A stretch of 64,000 nt of DNA from Amaricoccus macauensis (lineage in GTDB: Bacteria > Pseudomonadota > Alphaproteobacteria > Rhodobacterales > Rhodobacteraceae). Shown here piece after piece: positions 1 through 9,605 of the stretch (positions are counted from its first letter, which is position 1; the number at the start of each line of letters is the position of its first letter). Made by a program: the position numbers and the translations under genes. A model generated the notes under the pieces. That model did not search any database, was not told where the DNA came from, and saw only the letters and a list, made by a program, of their open reading frames with translations. Where the stretch lies: positions 372,001-436,000 of the forward strand of contig NZ_JACHFM010000003.1 in NCBI RefSeq assembly GCF_014201905.1, given 5' to 3'.

Positions 1-994
1 CGAGCATCTGTGCCCAGTCGGGCAGGGCGGTGTAGTGCAGGTGGTGCGGACCGGCCCAGATATAGAGGAAGATCAGCGCCCAGAAGTGGATGATCGACAG
101 CTTGTAGCTGTAGATCGGGCGGTCGGCCTGCTTCGGGATGAAGTAGTACATCATCCCGAGGAAGCCTGCGGTCAGGAAGAAGCCGACCGCGTTGTGGCCA
201 TACCACCACTGCACCATCGCGCCCTGCACGCCGGGGAAGAGGATGACCGAGTTCGACCCCCAGATCGACACGGGAACCGCGAGGTTGTTCACCACGTGCA
301 GCATGGCGATGGTGACGATGAACGCGAGGTAGAACCAGTTCGCCACGTAGATGTGGGGTTCCTTGCGCTTCACGATCGTCATCAGGAACACCAGCAGGTA
401 GGCGACCCAGACGACCGTAAGCCACAGGTCCACGTACCATTCGGGCTCGGCGTACTCCTTGGACTGGGTCTGGCCGAGCAGGTATCCGGTCGCGGCAAGC
501 ACGATGAAGAGGTTGTAGCCCCAGAAGACGAACCACGCGGTCTTGCCGCCCCAGAGCCGCACGGCGCAGGTGCGCTGCACGACGTAGAACGAGGTGGCGA
601 TGAGGGCGTTGCCGCCGAAGGCGAAGATCACGGCGGAGGTGTGCAGCGGACGGAGGCGGCCGAAGCTGGTCCAGGGGAGATCCCAGTTCAGCATCGGGAA
701 TGCGAGCTGGAAGGCGATGTAGACGCCCGCGAGGAACCCGATGACGCCCCAGAGGGCTGTGGCGATGACCCCGTAGCGCACGACGCCATCCATGTAGCCC
801 GTTTCGGGAACGGGGCCGTCCGGGTCCTTCGGGCCGCTGCCGGCGGTGCGGATCGACCAGATGAACATGGTGGCGCAGACCACCATCAGGAGGATGGCAT
901 GGAAACGGTAGGCGACGTCCGTGCCCCAGTTCGCTCCCATGGCAAAGAACAGTATGAGCAGGCCCCAGCCCGCAATCTTGACAGCGTCAGACAT
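1..994 (-). CDS. ccoN: cbb3-type cytochrome c oxidase subunit I (partial, 3' end beyond window)
   Basis: This is the catalytic subunit of the high-affinity cbb3 oxidase in the inner membrane, which reduces oxygen to water and pumps protons. The visible 331 residues start at an ATG preceded by a GGGGGA ribosome binding site five bases upstream. His118 (in RPLHTSAV) fits the low-spin haem ligand. His267 (WWYGHNAV) and His317/His318 (AGPHHLHY) fit the CuB ligands, and Tyr311 fits the His-Tyr cross-link. The family is usually about 530 residues, so roughly the last 40 percent lies left of the window. A perfect FNR box lies upstream and fnrL is the next gene, so oxygen control by FnrL is likely. 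Confidence 0.96.
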   Translation of the reverse strand, partial: MSDAVKIAGWGLLILFFAMGANWGTDVAYRFHAILLMVVCATMFIWSIRTAGSGPKDPDGPVPETGYMDGVVRYGVIATALWGVIGFLAGVYIAFQLAFPMLNWDLPWTSFGRLRPLHTSAVIFAFGGNALIATSFYVVQRTCAVRLWGGKTAWFVFWGYNLFIVLAATGYLLGQTQSKEYAEPEWYVDLWLTVVWVAYLLVFLMTIVKRKEPHIYVANWFYLAFIVTIAMLHVVNNLAVPVSIWGSNSVILFPGVQGAMVQWWYGHNAVGFFLTAGFLGMMYYFIPKQADRPIYSYKLSIIHFWALIFLYIWAGPHHLHYTALPDWAQML

Positions 995-1070
995 GAAGTC
1001 CCCCGATCCGCAAGCTTCCGGAAGACCCGTCCGCCTCGCGCGTAGCTGTCACGCAAGCGTCGGAGGTTCT

Positions 1071-1084
1071 TTGATTCAGATCAA
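1071..1084 (-). promoter_or_regulatory. FNR box upstream of ccoN
   Basis: TTGAT-TCAG-ATCAA is a perfect match to the FNR consensus TTGAT-N4-ATCAA. It lies in the gap between the fnrL stop and the ccoN start, centred about 83 bases before the ccoN ATG. Placement suggests FnrL activation of the cco genes when oxygen is low. No other FNR box was noticed between ccmA and here. Confidence 0.9.
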
Positions 1085-1101
1085 GGGATCGTGAGGAAGG
1101 C

Positions 1102-1845
1102 TCAGACGGCTTCGCCGGCGGCGGTCATGAGGCCTGAGAGATCAAGGATTTCGAGGGTGCGCTGAGACCCGTGGGCGACGAGCGCGTCGCGGGCGAGGGC
1201 GCTGAACTGGCGGCTGACCGTCTCGATCGTGAGCCCGAGATAGTCGGCGATCGCTTGTCGGGTGAGGCGCAGCGGAACGTGCTGGCCCTCGGTCGGCTCC
1301 TCGCCGTTGAGGGCGGCGTCGCGGCGGGCGATCATCAGCACGAGGCTCGCCACGCGTTCGCGGGCGCTCTTGCGACCGAGCAGCGTCATCCAGTCGCGCG
1401 CCGCGTCGAGCTCGTCGAGCGTCATGTCGAGCAGCCGCCGTTCGATCGCCGGATTCGATGCCAGCAGCCGCTCGAAGTCGGGCTTGCGGAAGGTGCAGAT
1501 CGTGACCGGGGTGGCGGCGACGATGTCGTAGTCGATGCGTGACCGGCCCGGGCGCCCGACGAAGTCCGAGGGCAGCAGCAGGCCCACCATCTGCCGGCGC
1601 CCGTCGGGCAGCAGCGTCGAGATGTGGGCGACCCCTTCCACCAGCGAGCCGACGACCGACGGCTCCTCGCCGGTCGAGGCAATCACCTGGCCGGGCGTGT
1701 AGCTGCGGTAGCGCTTGATCCGCTCAAGCTCGGTCAGGGCGAGCATGTCGGCATGTGCACAGACCGCCCGTAACCGGATGGTGCAATCGCGGCAGCGGAT
1801 CTGCCCGGGGCCTGCGGCCGTGAGGGTCATGCGGTTCTGTGACAT
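1102..1845 (-). CDS. fnrL: Crp/Fnr-family oxygen-responsive regulator FnrL
   Basis: This 247-residue protein is a DNA-binding regulator with an oxygen-labile [4Fe-4S] cluster. Three N-terminal cysteines are spaced C18-x2-C21-x7-C29, and a fourth, C117 (VTICTFRK), sits in the effector domain, as in FNR. The C-terminal helix-turn-helix contains IADYLGLTIETVSRQFS, with the E..SR recognition residues that read TTGAT half-sites. It starts at ATG 12 bases after the rng stop and precedes ccoN, whose upstream region has a perfect FNR box. A global role in microaerobic respiration is inferred from FnrL of Rhodobacter. Confidence 0.93.
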   Translation of the reverse strand: MSQNRMTLTAAGPGQIRCRDCTIRLRAVCAHADMLALTELERIKRYRSYTPGQVIASTGEEPSVVGSLVEGVAHISTLLPDGRRQMVGLLLPSDFVGRPGRSRIDYDIVAATPVTICTFRKPDFERLLASNPAIERRLLDMTLDELDAARDWMTLLGRKSARERVASLVLMIARRDAALNGEEPTEGQHVPLRLTRQAIADYLGLTIETVSRQFSALARDALVAHGSQRTLEILDLSGLMTAAGEAV

Positions 1846-1857
1846 CGTCCTAGTCTG

Positions 1858-2901
1858 TCACGTTCGGAGCGCCGAGGCGAGCGGGCGACGTGCCCGCTTG
1901 CGTTGCAATTCGAGATGCCCGAGCGGCGTCCAGCCGACGACGTTCGTGTCGATGCCGTCAGCCCGCAGCGCCTGTGTGAGCGTGCGCTCGACGCGCGGGC
2001 GTTCGGCGCGCGGCATGGGGGCGAAGTCGATCACCACCTGCCCGCCGAGACCGCGCAGGCGGAGCTGGCGGGGCAGTTCCGCGGCGGCGGCAAGGTTCGC
2101 CTTGAGCGCGGCGGCGGGGCTCGTGTCCCCGCCGGTGTTGACGTCGACGGCGACCAGTGCGCGGGTCGGCTCGATTGCGAGAAACCCTTGACCAAGCGAG
2201 ACTTCCGGCTCGCGGAGGGCGTCCACGTCTTCCCAGATGCCGGCATCGGCCAGTGCGCTCCGCGCCTCTCGAACCGGATCACCAGGCGCGCGCCATTCGC
2301 GCAGGGCCTCCGCCCGGGCACCGGGGGCCTCCCGCAGGAGGCCCGGCTCCCCGGTCGCGGCGAGGGCGCTCCATTCAGCGAGGAGTGCCGCGATGTCGCC
2401 GGCGATGAGCTCGTCAGACGCGTCGATCGCGGCCGTCCGCAGGATGAGGCCGGTCTCGGGATCGGCGCCCGCCATCCCCGCGGCGCCGAGGGAATCAAGC
2501 GCGGCACGGCGGTCCGCGTCGCGCACACTGCGGGCGATGTTGATGCCGGGCGCGCCCGGCGTGAGGATCGCGTGGCGGGCCTTCAGAATCGGTCTGGCCG
2601 AGACGGGCTGCGCCTTGCCGGCCTCTGCGGAGCCCAGCACCTGCACGAGCAGCGGCCGGCCGGGGGCGGGCAGCTTCGGTCCGCGCAGGAAGCCGGTGCG
2701 CCCCGATCCGAGGTCCACCATTACGCCGCCCATGCCCTTCATCGGGCGGGCGGGGACGGCCCGGAAGATCGCGTCCGGGCGCGGCGTCGGATCGGACGGG
2801 TCAGGGTCGATGAGCAGATCCTCGAGCCGTCCGTCGACCATCAGCGCAGCCGCATGGCCGCCCGTGGGCAGCGGCTCGATCAGCAATTGACGGCCCTTCA
2901 T
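1858..2901 (-). CDS. Ribonuclease E/G-family protein, minimal form
   Basis: This 347-residue protein resembles the catalytic part of RNase E/G. Its N-terminal S1-like region (about residues 35-105) is followed by the nuclease domain, with acidic metal ligands at D253 ([10 protein letters not shown]) and D292 (VVIDFAPM). The zinc-link CPxCxG motif and the C-terminal scaffold of RNase E are absent, and it is much shorter than RNase G (about 490 residues). The ATG overlaps the maf stop in an ATGA junction, implying translational coupling. A longer in-frame extension upstream runs back through maf and was not used. A role in RNA processing is inferred. Confidence 0.85.
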   Translation of the reverse strand: MKGRQLLIEPLPTGGHAAALMVDGRLEDLLIDPDPSDPTPRPDAIFRAVPARPMKGMGGVMVDLGSGRTGFLRGPKLPAPGRPLLVQVLGSAEAGKAQPVSARPILKARHAILTPGAPGINIARSVRDADRRAALDSLGAAGMAGADPETGLILRTAAIDASDELIAGDIAALLAEWSALAATGEPGLLREAPGARAEALREWRAPGDPVREARSALADAGIWEDVDALREPEVSLGQGFLAIEPTRALVAVDVNTGGDTSPAAALKANLAAAAELPRQLRLRGLGGQVVIDFAPMPRAERPRVERTLTQALRADGIDTNVVGWTPLGHLELQRKRARRPLASALRT

Positions 2902-3482
2902 GACGGCACCTCCGCGCGAACGCCGGCGGCGGCCAGCAGGTTCACCGTCTCGGTGAGCGGCAGGCCGACGACATTGGAATAGGAGCCGCCGATCCACGGG
3001 ACAAGGGCGCCGGCACGTCCCTGAATGGCATAGCCGCCCGCCTTGCCCTGCCATTCGCCGCTCGCGAGGTAGGCGGCGATCTCGCCGCGGTCGAGCTGCT
3101 TGAAGCGGACGGCGGTCTCGACAGCGCGCAGCCGGGTCTTGTCGGGCGTGCGGACGGCGACCCCGGTGACCACCCGGTGGCGTCGGCCGGAGAGCAGGCG
3201 CAGGAAAGCCTCGGCCTCCTTTGCGTCCGTGGGCTTGCCGAGGATACGGCGACCCACGGCGACGATCGTGTCGGCGGCGAGCACCACGGCGTCATCGTCC
3301 CGGATTGCCTCGGCCTTGGCGGCGGCAAGGCGCAGCGCACAGGCGCGGGCCAGCTCGCGCGGCAGCGGGGTTTCGTCGATGTCGGTGGGGAGGGTCGCGT
3401 CGGGCCGGATGCCGACCTGGGCGAGGAGCTCGAGGCGGCGAGGACTCGCCGAGGCGAGGATCAGCCGCGGTCTTTCGCTCAC
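2898..3482 (-). CDS. maf: Maf-family nucleoside triphosphate pyrophosphatase
   Basis: This 194-residue cytoplasmic enzyme belongs to the Maf family, which hydrolyses dTTP, UTP or modified nucleotides to monophosphates. The signature SASPRR at residues 11-16 and the catalytic-region Asp71 in AADTIVAVG are present, and length is normal for the family. It sits seven bases after infA and overlaps the RNase E/G gene by four bases. The infA-maf-rng order is common in Rhodobacterales; the yacG gene often found next is absent, since fnrL follows. Substrate choice cannot be told from the sequence. Confidence 0.93.
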   Translation of the reverse strand: MSERPRLILASASPRRLELLAQVGIRPDATLPTDIDETPLPRELARACALRLAAAKAEAIRDDDAVVLAADTIVAVGRRILGKPTDAKEAEAFLRLLSGRRHRVVTGVAVRTPDKTRLRAVETAVRFKQLDRGEIAAYLASGEWQGKAGGYAIQGRAGALVPWIGGSYSNVVGLPLTETVNLLAAAGVRAEVPS

Positions 3483-3489
3483 ATCGGTC

Positions 3490-3708
3490 TCACTTGAAGC
3501 GGTAGTTGATCCGGCCCTTGGTCAGGTCGTAGGGGGTCATTTCCACCTGCACCTTGTCCCCAGCCAGAACGCGAATGCGGTTCTTGCGCATCTTGCCGGC
3601 AGTGTGAGCGATGATTGTGTGGCCGTTTTCGAGCTCCACCCGGAAGGTCGCGTTGGGCAGAAGTTCGGTCACGACCCCGGGAAATTCCAGAAGCTCTTCC
3701 TTGGCCAT
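3490..3708 (-). CDS. infA: Translation initiation factor IF-1
   Basis: This 72-residue protein is IF-1, an OB-fold protein that binds the ribosomal A site during initiation. The start [11 protein letters not shown] and end [13 protein letters not shown] are those of the family, and the length is exactly typical. A longer in-frame extension exists upstream but is not conserved in IF-1, so the ATG at 3708 was chosen. It precedes maf by seven bases. About 160 bases of non-coding DNA separate it from ccmB and may hold its own promoter. Confidence 0.97.
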   Translation of the reverse strand: MAKEELLEFPGVVTELLPNATFRVELENGHTIIAHTAGKMRKNRIRVLAGDKVQVEMTPYDLTKGRINYRFK

Positions 3709-3871
3709 TTGGTGTCCGATACAGTTGCAAAGGCGCGCGAAAACCTGACGGTCTTGGCGCGCGCGGAAAATGATGCGAGCGCCGGGGGATTTCAAGCGAA
3801 ATCGGCCGGCGCTGTCCGTGTTTACGAGATAGGCGACTCGGGCGCTGGCTTCAAGCAACTTCGGGTTGCGC

Positions 3872-4537
3872 TCAGCGCAGGTTCACCCGAAGTGCCGCAG
3901 CTGCGGCAAACGGCGCGCCCGCGAGGACGAAAAGCGTCAGCCCCCCGGTCAGGACGAGCGCAGGGAGCGGGTCGGCGCCGGTGCTCGCCGCAGTCGCGGC
4001 ACGAGCGCCAAAAATCAGCGTCGGCACGTAGAGCGGCAGCACGAGGATCGACAGCAGGAGCCCGCCCCGGCGGACCCCGACCGTGATCGCCGCACCGACC
4101 GCGCCGAGAAAACTGAGGGCCGGGGTGCCGAGCGCGAGGCTCGCGACCAGCCACGGCATGGATGCGGGGGCGAGGCTGAGCGTGACCCCGAGAATCGGCG
4201 CCGCGATGACAAGGGGAAGCCCGGTGGTGAGCCAGTGGCCGGTGGCCTTCAGCGCCACCAGCGCTTCGAGGGGCAGGGGCGCGAGGGCGAGCTGGTCGAG
4301 GGTGCCGTCCTCCGCATCAGCCTGGAACAGCCGGTCGAGCGAGAGGAGCGAGGCGAGAAGGGCCGCGACCCAGAGCGTGCCAACGGCGACAGTCGCGAGG
4401 CGCTCCGGCTCCGGGCCGGAGCCGAAGGGCACGAGCAGGACCGCGGTCAGGAAGAACGCAAGCCCGAGGCCGGCACCACCGCCCGAGCGGAGCGCGAGGG
4501 CGAGTTCGCGGGCGAGGACGGCGCGGGCGGCGCTCAC
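3872..4537 (-). CDS. ccmB: Haem exporter permease CcmB
   Basis: This 221-residue membrane protein is the permease of the CcmAB exporter, which drives release of haem-loaded CcmE during cytochrome c maturation. About six hydrophobic helices are visible, and the family motif [14 protein letters not shown] follows the second helix. The start is GTG, overlapping the ccmA stop as GTGA. Usually ccmC, ccmD and ccmG follow; here infA follows, so those genes must lie elsewhere. Cytochrome c maturation is needed for cbb3 oxidase, encoded nearby. Confidence 0.94.
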   Translation of the reverse strand: MSAARAVLARELALALRSGGGAGLGLAFFLTAVLLVPFGSGPEPERLATVAVGTLWVAALLASLLSLDRLFQADAEDGTLDQLALAPLPLEALVALKATGHWLTTGLPLVIAAPILGVTLSLAPASMPWLVASLALGTPALSFLGAVGAAITVGVRRGGLLLSILVLPLYVPTLIFGARAATAASTGADPLPALVLTGGLTLFVLAGAPFAAAAALRVNLR

Positions 4538-5181
4538 GTCCAGGCACCCGCGAGGAACGGATCGGAACTGACTTCGGCAGCGTGGGCGGCCTCGGCGGAG
4601 AGTTCCACGCGCACATCGGCGGGCACGCCGATCGGCCCGTGGGTCGCAACGACGATGACACCGCCCGCCGCCGCATGCTCGCGCACCGCGCCAAGCAGCG
4701 CGAGCAGTGCGTCGGAGTCGAGTGCCACGGTCGGCTCGTCGAGGAGCCAGATCCGGCGCGGCGCGAGCAGCAGCCGCGAGAGGCCGAGGCGGCGGCGCTG
4801 GCCGGCCGAGAGCAGATGCGCCGGGCGATCGGCGATCCGCTCGAGGCCGAAGGTGGCGAGGGCCTGCCCGGGTGTGCCGCCAAGGACGTCGGCCCAGAAT
4901 TGCAGGTTCTCGGCAACGGTCAGCTGTGGCTTCACCGCGTCGAGGTGACCGGCGTAGGCCATGAGCTCCGAGCGGGCGTCCCGGTCGGGAACTCGCCCGT
5001 CGATCTCGACCCGGCCGGAATGGGGGGCAAGGCCCGCGAGTGCGCGCAACAGCGTGGATTTTCCCGCGCCGTTCGGTCCGCGCAGGATCGCGACCTCACC
5101 GTCGGGGACAGCGAAGCCAATGTCGCGCAAGACCAGACGGCCACCGCGAGCGCAGGAGAGGGCATCGACGCGCAGTCCCAT
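4534..5181 (-). CDS. ccmA: Haem exporter ATP-binding protein CcmA
   Basis: This 215-residue ABC ATPase powers the CcmAB complex in c-type cytochrome biogenesis. Walker A is GPNGAGKS at 35-42, the signature is LSAGQ at 124-128, and Walker B LLDEP is at 146-150. The ATG at 5181 (MGLRVDAL) gives the normal family length; an upstream in-frame extension is not family-like. It overlaps ccmB by four bases. The 255 bases upstream, to the divergent transporter, hold no recognised gene and must contain promoters for both directions. Confidence 0.94.
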   Translation of the reverse strand: MGLRVDALSCARGGRLVLRDIGFAVPDGEVAILRGPNGAGKSTLLRALAGLAPHSGRVEIDGRVPDRDARSELMAYAGHLDAVKPQLTVAENLQFWADVLGGTPGQALATFGLERIADRPAHLLSAGQRRRLGLSRLLLAPRRIWLLDEPTVALDSDALLALLGAVREHAAAGGVIVVATHGPIGVPADVRVELSAEAAHAAEVSSDPFLAGAWT

Positions 5182-5436
5182 GCGTGCCGGCTTATCGGAA
5201 CTGCAGGGAGCGGGGAAGGGGGAAGGAACTCGGCGCGACTGCCATGCGACCGGACCTACTTCCTTGATTTCCCGACGGGAGTTCCTCGCCTCGGCGCGAG
5301 ACCTGTTTCCGGCGGCAGCGGTTCCCGAGCCCGGCCCGCGCGACAATCTACCACAGGCCACACGGCGCGCGTGTCGCTCGTCAGCTCTGCAAGCGGCGCT
5401 AGGTTTCCGCCTCTGAGCGGTCGAGGGGACGGGAAA

Positions 5437-6753
5437 ATGGCAAAACTCGACGCAGGTTCTCCGACGGTGCTGCCGCACTACACGGCTGAGGAACGTCGCC
5501 ACCGCATCTTCGCGATCGTCGCGGCCTCGTCAGGCAATCTCGTCGAGTGGTTCGACTTCTACGTCTACGCCTTCACCGCGCTCTACTTCGCCGCCTCCTT
5601 CTTCCCGAAGGAGGACCCGACGGTGCAGCTCCTGCAGGCCGCGGGCGTCTTCGCGGCGGGATTTCTCATGCGGCCGATCGGCGGATGGCTCTTCGGCCGG
5701 CTCGCCGACCGGGTGGGGCGCAAGGCCTCGATGCTCATCTCGATCTCGATGATGTGCTTCGGCTCCCTGATGGTCGCGGTCCTGCCGACCTACGCCCAGA
5801 TCGGCGCCCTGGCTCCGTTCCTTCTGCTGGTGGCGCGGCTGATCCAGGGCATTTCCGTCGGCGGCGAGTACGGCACGACGGCCACCTACATGAGCGAGGT
5901 GGCGCTTCGCGGCCAGCGCGGCTTCTTCTCGTCGTTCCAGTACGTGACGCTGATCGGCGGGCAGCTTATCGCCGTGCTCGTCATCGTCGTGCTCGAGACG
6001 CTGCTGACCGACGACCAGCTCCGCGCCTGGGGCTGGCGCATTCCGTTCGTGGTGGGCGCCGTCGCCGCGGTCGTCTCGATCTTCCTGCGCCGCACCCTGA
6101 CCGAGACACAGAAGACCGAAGTCCGCGAGAGCAAGGCCGCCGGCTCTCTCGGCGTGCTGTTCCGCGACCACATGCCGGCGTTCCTGACGGTGCTCGGCTA
6201 TACCGCGGGCGGCTCGCTCATCTTCTACACCTTCACCACCTACATGCAGAAGTTCCTCGTCAACACCGCGCATTTCCCGGTGCGTACGTCGAGCTACATC
6301 ATGACGATCGCGCTCTTTCTCTACATGTGCATGCAGCCGCTCTTCGGGGCGCTCTCCGACAGGATCGGGCGGCGCAACAGCATGCTGCTCTTCGGCGCCA
6401 TCGGCGCGATCTGCATGGTGCCGATCCTGAAGGCGCTCCAGACCGTGTCGAGCCCGTTCGCTGCCGGCGGGCTCATCCTCGTCGCGCTCGCCATCGTCAG
6501 CCTCTACACCTCGATCAGCGGCATCGTGAAGGCCGAGATGTTCCCGCCCGAGATCCGCGCGCTCGGCGTCGGCCTCGCCTATGCCATCGGCAACGCGATC
6601 TTCGGCGGCTCGGCGGAGTTCGTGGCGCTGTGGATGAAGGCCGCCGGCAACGAGCAGATGTTCTACTGGTACGTCTCGGCGATGATGGTCGTGGTGTTTC
6701 TCGTGAGCCTCAGGCTGCCGCGGATAGCGAGCTACCTGCACGACGATCACTAG
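5437..6753 (+). CDS. MHS-family MFS transporter, KgtP-like
   Basis: This 438-residue inner-membrane protein belongs to the metabolite:H+ symporter branch of the MFS. It begins with the family pattern [14 protein letters not shown], and the loop 2-3 motif [12 protein letters not shown] is present. Twelve hydrophobic helices can be traced. It resembles alpha-ketoglutarate or dicarboxylate permeases (KgtP), but substrate cannot be assigned from sequence alone. The ATG at 5437 was chosen because homology starts there and a GAGGGGAC ribosome binding site precedes it. It is convergent with the helicase gene, 15 bases away, and is not in an obvious operon. Confidence 0.9.
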   Translation: MAKLDAGSPTVLPHYTAEERRHRIFAIVAASSGNLVEWFDFYVYAFTALYFAASFFPKEDPTVQLLQAAGVFAAGFLMRPIGGWLFGRLADRVGRKASMLISISMMCFGSLMVAVLPTYAQIGALAPFLLLVARLIQGISVGGEYGTTATYMSEVALRGQRGFFSSFQYVTLIGGQLIAVLVIVVLETLLTDDQLRAWGWRIPFVVGAVAAVVSIFLRRTLTETQKTEVRESKAAGSLGVLFRDHMPAFLTVLGYTAGGSLIFYTFTTYMQKFLVNTAHFPVRTSSYIMTIALFLYMCMQPLFGALSDRIGRRNSMLLFGAIGAICMVPILKALQTVSSPFAAGGLILVALAIVSLYTSISGIVKAEMFPPEIRALGVGLAYAIGNAIFGGSAEFVALWMKAAGNEQMFYWYVSAMMVVVFLVSLRLPRIASYLHDDH

Positions 6754-6768
6754 GGCATCTCGCGCGGC

Positions 6769-8274
6769 CTACTCGGCCTCGAGCTTCAGGGCGGCGGACT
6801 CCCGGGGCAGATCCTCGATCCCGAGCGGCTCGGCGGGCCTTGCCATGGCGTAGCGGGTCACCCAGTGCAGGCGCTCCTCCGCCCGGGTGATCGCCACGTA
6901 GGCGAGGCGTTTCCAGAGCGGCAACCCGGCTTCCTGCCGGTTCGATTGCGCGGCGGCATAGAGATCGGGGCCGAACACCTGCACCTCGCGCCACTGGGAG
7001 CCCTGCGCCTTGTGGATCGTGACCGCCGCGCCGTGCAGGAAGACCGCGCCCATGGAGGCGGCGGAGACGATCGTCGGTTCGTCCTGCTCCGGCGCCTCGA
7101 TCTGGATGATCGAGGCGACGCCCACCCGCGGGTCCTCGGCGCCGACCACGTGGATCCGCGAGAATCCCGGGCGGTTACCAGGGCCGAGGTAGATCACCTG
7201 CGCGCCCTTGATGAGCCCGCGCGCCTCCAGATCCATCCGGCGCTTGCGGTGCTTCAGCGGCAACTCGATCCCGTCGCAAACCAGCGGCTCGCCCGGAAGC
7301 AGCGCGTCGAAGGGCGCGGCATAGGCGAGGCGGAAGGCATTGATCAGCCGGATGCGCGTGGCATTGCGCCAGACCAGCACCGGCGCTCGCGACATCGCCG
7401 CGGCGTCGACCCGGGGTGCCAGGACCACGCGTTCGTCGCGCCGGGCAGCCTCGCCCAGCATGTCCTCGAAATCGCGAAAGCTGAGGGCAGGGTCGGCGAG
7501 CGCGTGGGCGAGGTCGAGGATCGGATTGTCGGCGGACTGCCGGTGGATGCGGTGGAGGGTGAGATGCGCGTCCTCGGGCAGGCTGTCGAAGACCATGGCA
7601 CCGGAGGCGCCGACCGGCGCGAGCTGCGCCGGATCCCCGAAAAGGACGAGCGTGCGGAAGAGCTCACGCAGATCGGAATAGAGCCGGTCGTCGAGCATCG
7701 AGGCTTCGTCGACGAAGCCGATGTCGAGGGGCTCATCCCGGCGCTTCCAGCCCTTGATGAAGTCGGACCCGCGCAATCCCGCGGTCGCCAGCGCGCCCGG
7801 GACCGAAGGCGTCGCCTGATAGAAGGCGTATGCCCGGTCCAGGGCGGCCTCGGTCAGACCCTCTATCTTCGGCCGGTCGCCCTTGCCGGTCAGCCATTCC
7901 GCAATCGCCTCATACTCGGGATCGTAGAGCGGCGTGTAGAGGATGCGGTGGATCGTCGTCGCGGGCACACCCCGGGAGCGCAGCACGCTCGCGGCCTTGT
8001 TGGTGGGCGCGAGCACGGCCAGCGTGCGCTTCTGCCGCGCCTTGCGGCTCTCGTAGTCAGCGGAGACCGGCTCGACACCCGCGGCGATCAGCCGGCGCAC
8101 CAGTTGCGCGAGCAGCATCGTCTTGCCAGACCCGGCCTTGCCGATCACCGCAAGCGTCGGTTGCGGCCCGCCACCCTCCGGCAGCAGCGCCGCGCCGGCC
8201 AGATCGACGCCCGACGCCATGAGCGCCGTCTCGATCCGGGCATCGGCCCGCGCCTGGTCCTCGGAGAACTCCAT
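6769..8274 (-). CDS. RecD-like SF1 DNA helicase / ATPase
   Basis: This 501-residue protein resembles RecD/Dda-type superfamily 1 helicases. Walker A is GKAGSGKT at 45-52, followed by LAPTNKAA (motif Ia) and VDEASMLDDRL (motif II). FGDPAQLAPVG is motif III, and the C-terminal 2B region has TIHKAQGSQW and YVAITRAEERL. It probably moves along single-stranded DNA using ATP in repair or replication. No RecB or RecC partner is next to it; it stands alone, convergent with the transporter. Its exact cellular task is unknown. Confidence 0.87.
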   Translation of the reverse strand: MEFSEDQARADARIETALMASGVDLAGAALLPEGGGPQPTLAVIGKAGSGKTMLLAQLVRRLIAAGVEPVSADYESRKARQKRTLAVLAPTNKAASVLRSRGVPATTIHRILYTPLYDPEYEAIAEWLTGKGDRPKIEGLTEAALDRAYAFYQATPSVPGALATAGLRGSDFIKGWKRRDEPLDIGFVDEASMLDDRLYSDLRELFRTLVLFGDPAQLAPVGASGAMVFDSLPEDAHLTLHRIHRQSADNPILDLAHALADPALSFRDFEDMLGEAARRDERVVLAPRVDAAAMSRAPVLVWRNATRIRLINAFRLAYAAPFDALLPGEPLVCDGIELPLKHRKRRMDLEARGLIKGAQVIYLGPGNRPGFSRIHVVGAEDPRVGVASIIQIEAPEQDEPTIVSAASMGAVFLHGAAVTIHKAQGSQWREVQVFGPDLYAAAQSNRQEAGLPLWKRLAYVAITRAEERLHWVTRYAMARPAEPLGIEDLPRESAALKLEAE

Positions 8275-8351
8275 GCCGCTTCCCTAGCGGCTGGAGTAAT
8301 TTTGCGCCAGTATCAGCAGGCTGCGTTCCGTCGTTTGCCCGGAGAACCCGC

Positions 8352-8735
8352 GTGCCGCAGACGCTGGCCGACCGTTACCGTGCCTATCTCGATTGCCTGA
8401 ACCGGCAGGCGTGGAACGAACTCGACCGCCACGTGGCCACGATCGTGCGCTACAACGGCCGGCCTCTCGGTCTGAGCAGATACCGCTCCATGCTCGTCCG
8501 CGACTTCGAGGACATCCCGGACCTGCACTTCGAGCCGGCGATCATCCTCGCCGAGCCTCCGCTCGTCGCGGCGCGCCTTACGTTCAATTGCACGCCGCGG
8601 GCGACATTCCTCGGCCTGCCGGTCAACGGCCGGCGCGTCGTCTTCGTCGAGAACGTGTTCTACCAGTACCAGGACACGCGCATCAGTTCGGTCTGGTCGG
8701 TGATCGACAAGGCGGCGATCGAAGCGCAGATCTGA
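8352..8735 (+). CDS. SnoaL-like / NTF2-fold ester cyclase-family protein
   Basis: This 127-residue protein looks like the SnoaL-like polyketide cyclase family: a small alpha+beta cone that often acts as hydrolase or isomerase. Features are the N-terminal helix RYRAYLDCLNRQAWNEL, the central DIPDLHFE strand and the F(Y/E)NVFYQYQDTRISSVWSVID end typical of these proteins. The start codon is GTG. It faces luxI tail to tail, with 153 bases between, and has no operon partner. Substrate is not predictable. Confidence 0.72.
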   Translation: MPQTLADRYRAYLDCLNRQAWNELDRHVATIVRYNGRPLGLSRYRSMLVRDFEDIPDLHFEPAIILAEPPLVAARLTFNCTPRATFLGLPVNGRRVVFVENVFYQYQDTRISSVWSVIDKAAIEAQI

Positions 8736-8888
8736 GAACGCGGACGACGACTGGGCTCGCGGAAGGGGCCGTGACCTGATCCGTGTGAACCTCCGGGGAG
8801 GGCCGGGGCGCGTCGTGCCGGGTGTCCCGTGATGGCGTCGCTGCGCGCGCCCCGCGCCGACGCGCTCGCCGGAGCGGGGCGTGGACTC

Positions 8889-9533
8889 TCACGCGGCGAG
8901 CCGGGCCGCGCTCTCGGTCATGGCATGTCGGGGAAACGAGGCGTCGAACCAGCGTGCCATCACGGACAGCGGGATCCCGGACTTGCGCGAGATCTCGGCG
9001 CGCGCGCTTTCGGTCATCGGCCAGAGGCCCACGCTGATCGCGTCCCGGCCCTTGCCGTCGGTGCCGATGATGTCGGGCGTGACGCCGATGCGCCGGTAGA
9101 TCGGCACGGTCTTGGCGTAGATCACCCCGAGCGCCTGCTCGATGCCGAAGCGAATGCCCATCTCGGTGCCCGCGGCCAGCAGTGCCGCCGCAACGCCGAC
9201 CGGAGCGTCCGGGGCGAGGCAGAAACGGGTGCACTCCCAGATCAGCGGGCTTGCGATGCGGACACCGCCGGTCAGGTGCGTGAAGTGTTCGTTCGTCATG
9301 ATCCGGCCGAGCGTCGGCATGATGCGGACCGAGCCGGCATGCCGGCCGTCCGGCGCTGACGCAATGATGTATAGAGGGTTCAGGACATCGTACTGATCCA
9401 TCTCCCGCCCGCTATCGTCGACAGTAACCTCCCAGTCGAGCCGGTGCTTGAACTGGGCCGCACGATCCAGGAACATGGTGTCGGCGAGGATGGGATATCC
9501 GGACAACTGGTCAGCGTAGAGGAAGTGGATCAT
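8889..9533 (-). CDS. Acyl-homoserine lactone synthase (LuxI family)
   Basis: This 214-residue enzyme makes acyl-homoserine lactone signals from S-adenosylmethionine and an acyl-ACP. All invariant LuxI residues are seen: R24, F28, W34, E44, D46, D49, R70, F84, E100 and R103. A strong AGGAGG ribosome binding site lies at 9539-9544. It follows the luxR-type gene by 72 bases on the same strand, a classic cognate pair. Acyl chain length cannot be read from the sequence. Confidence 0.95.
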   Translation of the reverse strand: MIHFLYADQLSGYPILADTMFLDRAAQFKHRLDWEVTVDDSGREMDQYDVLNPLYIIASAPDGRHAGSVRIMPTLGRIMTNEHFTHLTGGVRIASPLIWECTRFCLAPDAPVGVAAALLAAGTEMGIRFGIEQALGVIYAKTVPIYRRIGVTPDIIGTDGKGRDAISVGLWPMTESARAEISRKSGIPLSVMARWFDASFPRHAMTESAARLAA

Positions 9534-9605
9534 GGTGGCCTCCTGTCGTCTTGAGGACTTCAGGAATCGCCAATCGTTGTTAAGAAAGTCCGACCGTGCG
9601 CCGCC

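Noticed and set aside
3709-3871. Gap between ccmB and infA checked for a tRNA or small gene
   Set aside because: No cloverleaf, conserved peptide or clear hairpin with T-run was found.
9534-9605. Possible lux box between luxR and luxI
   Set aside because: CTGAAG and CTTCAG-like pieces are present but no 18-20 bp inverted repeat of lux-box type could be defended.
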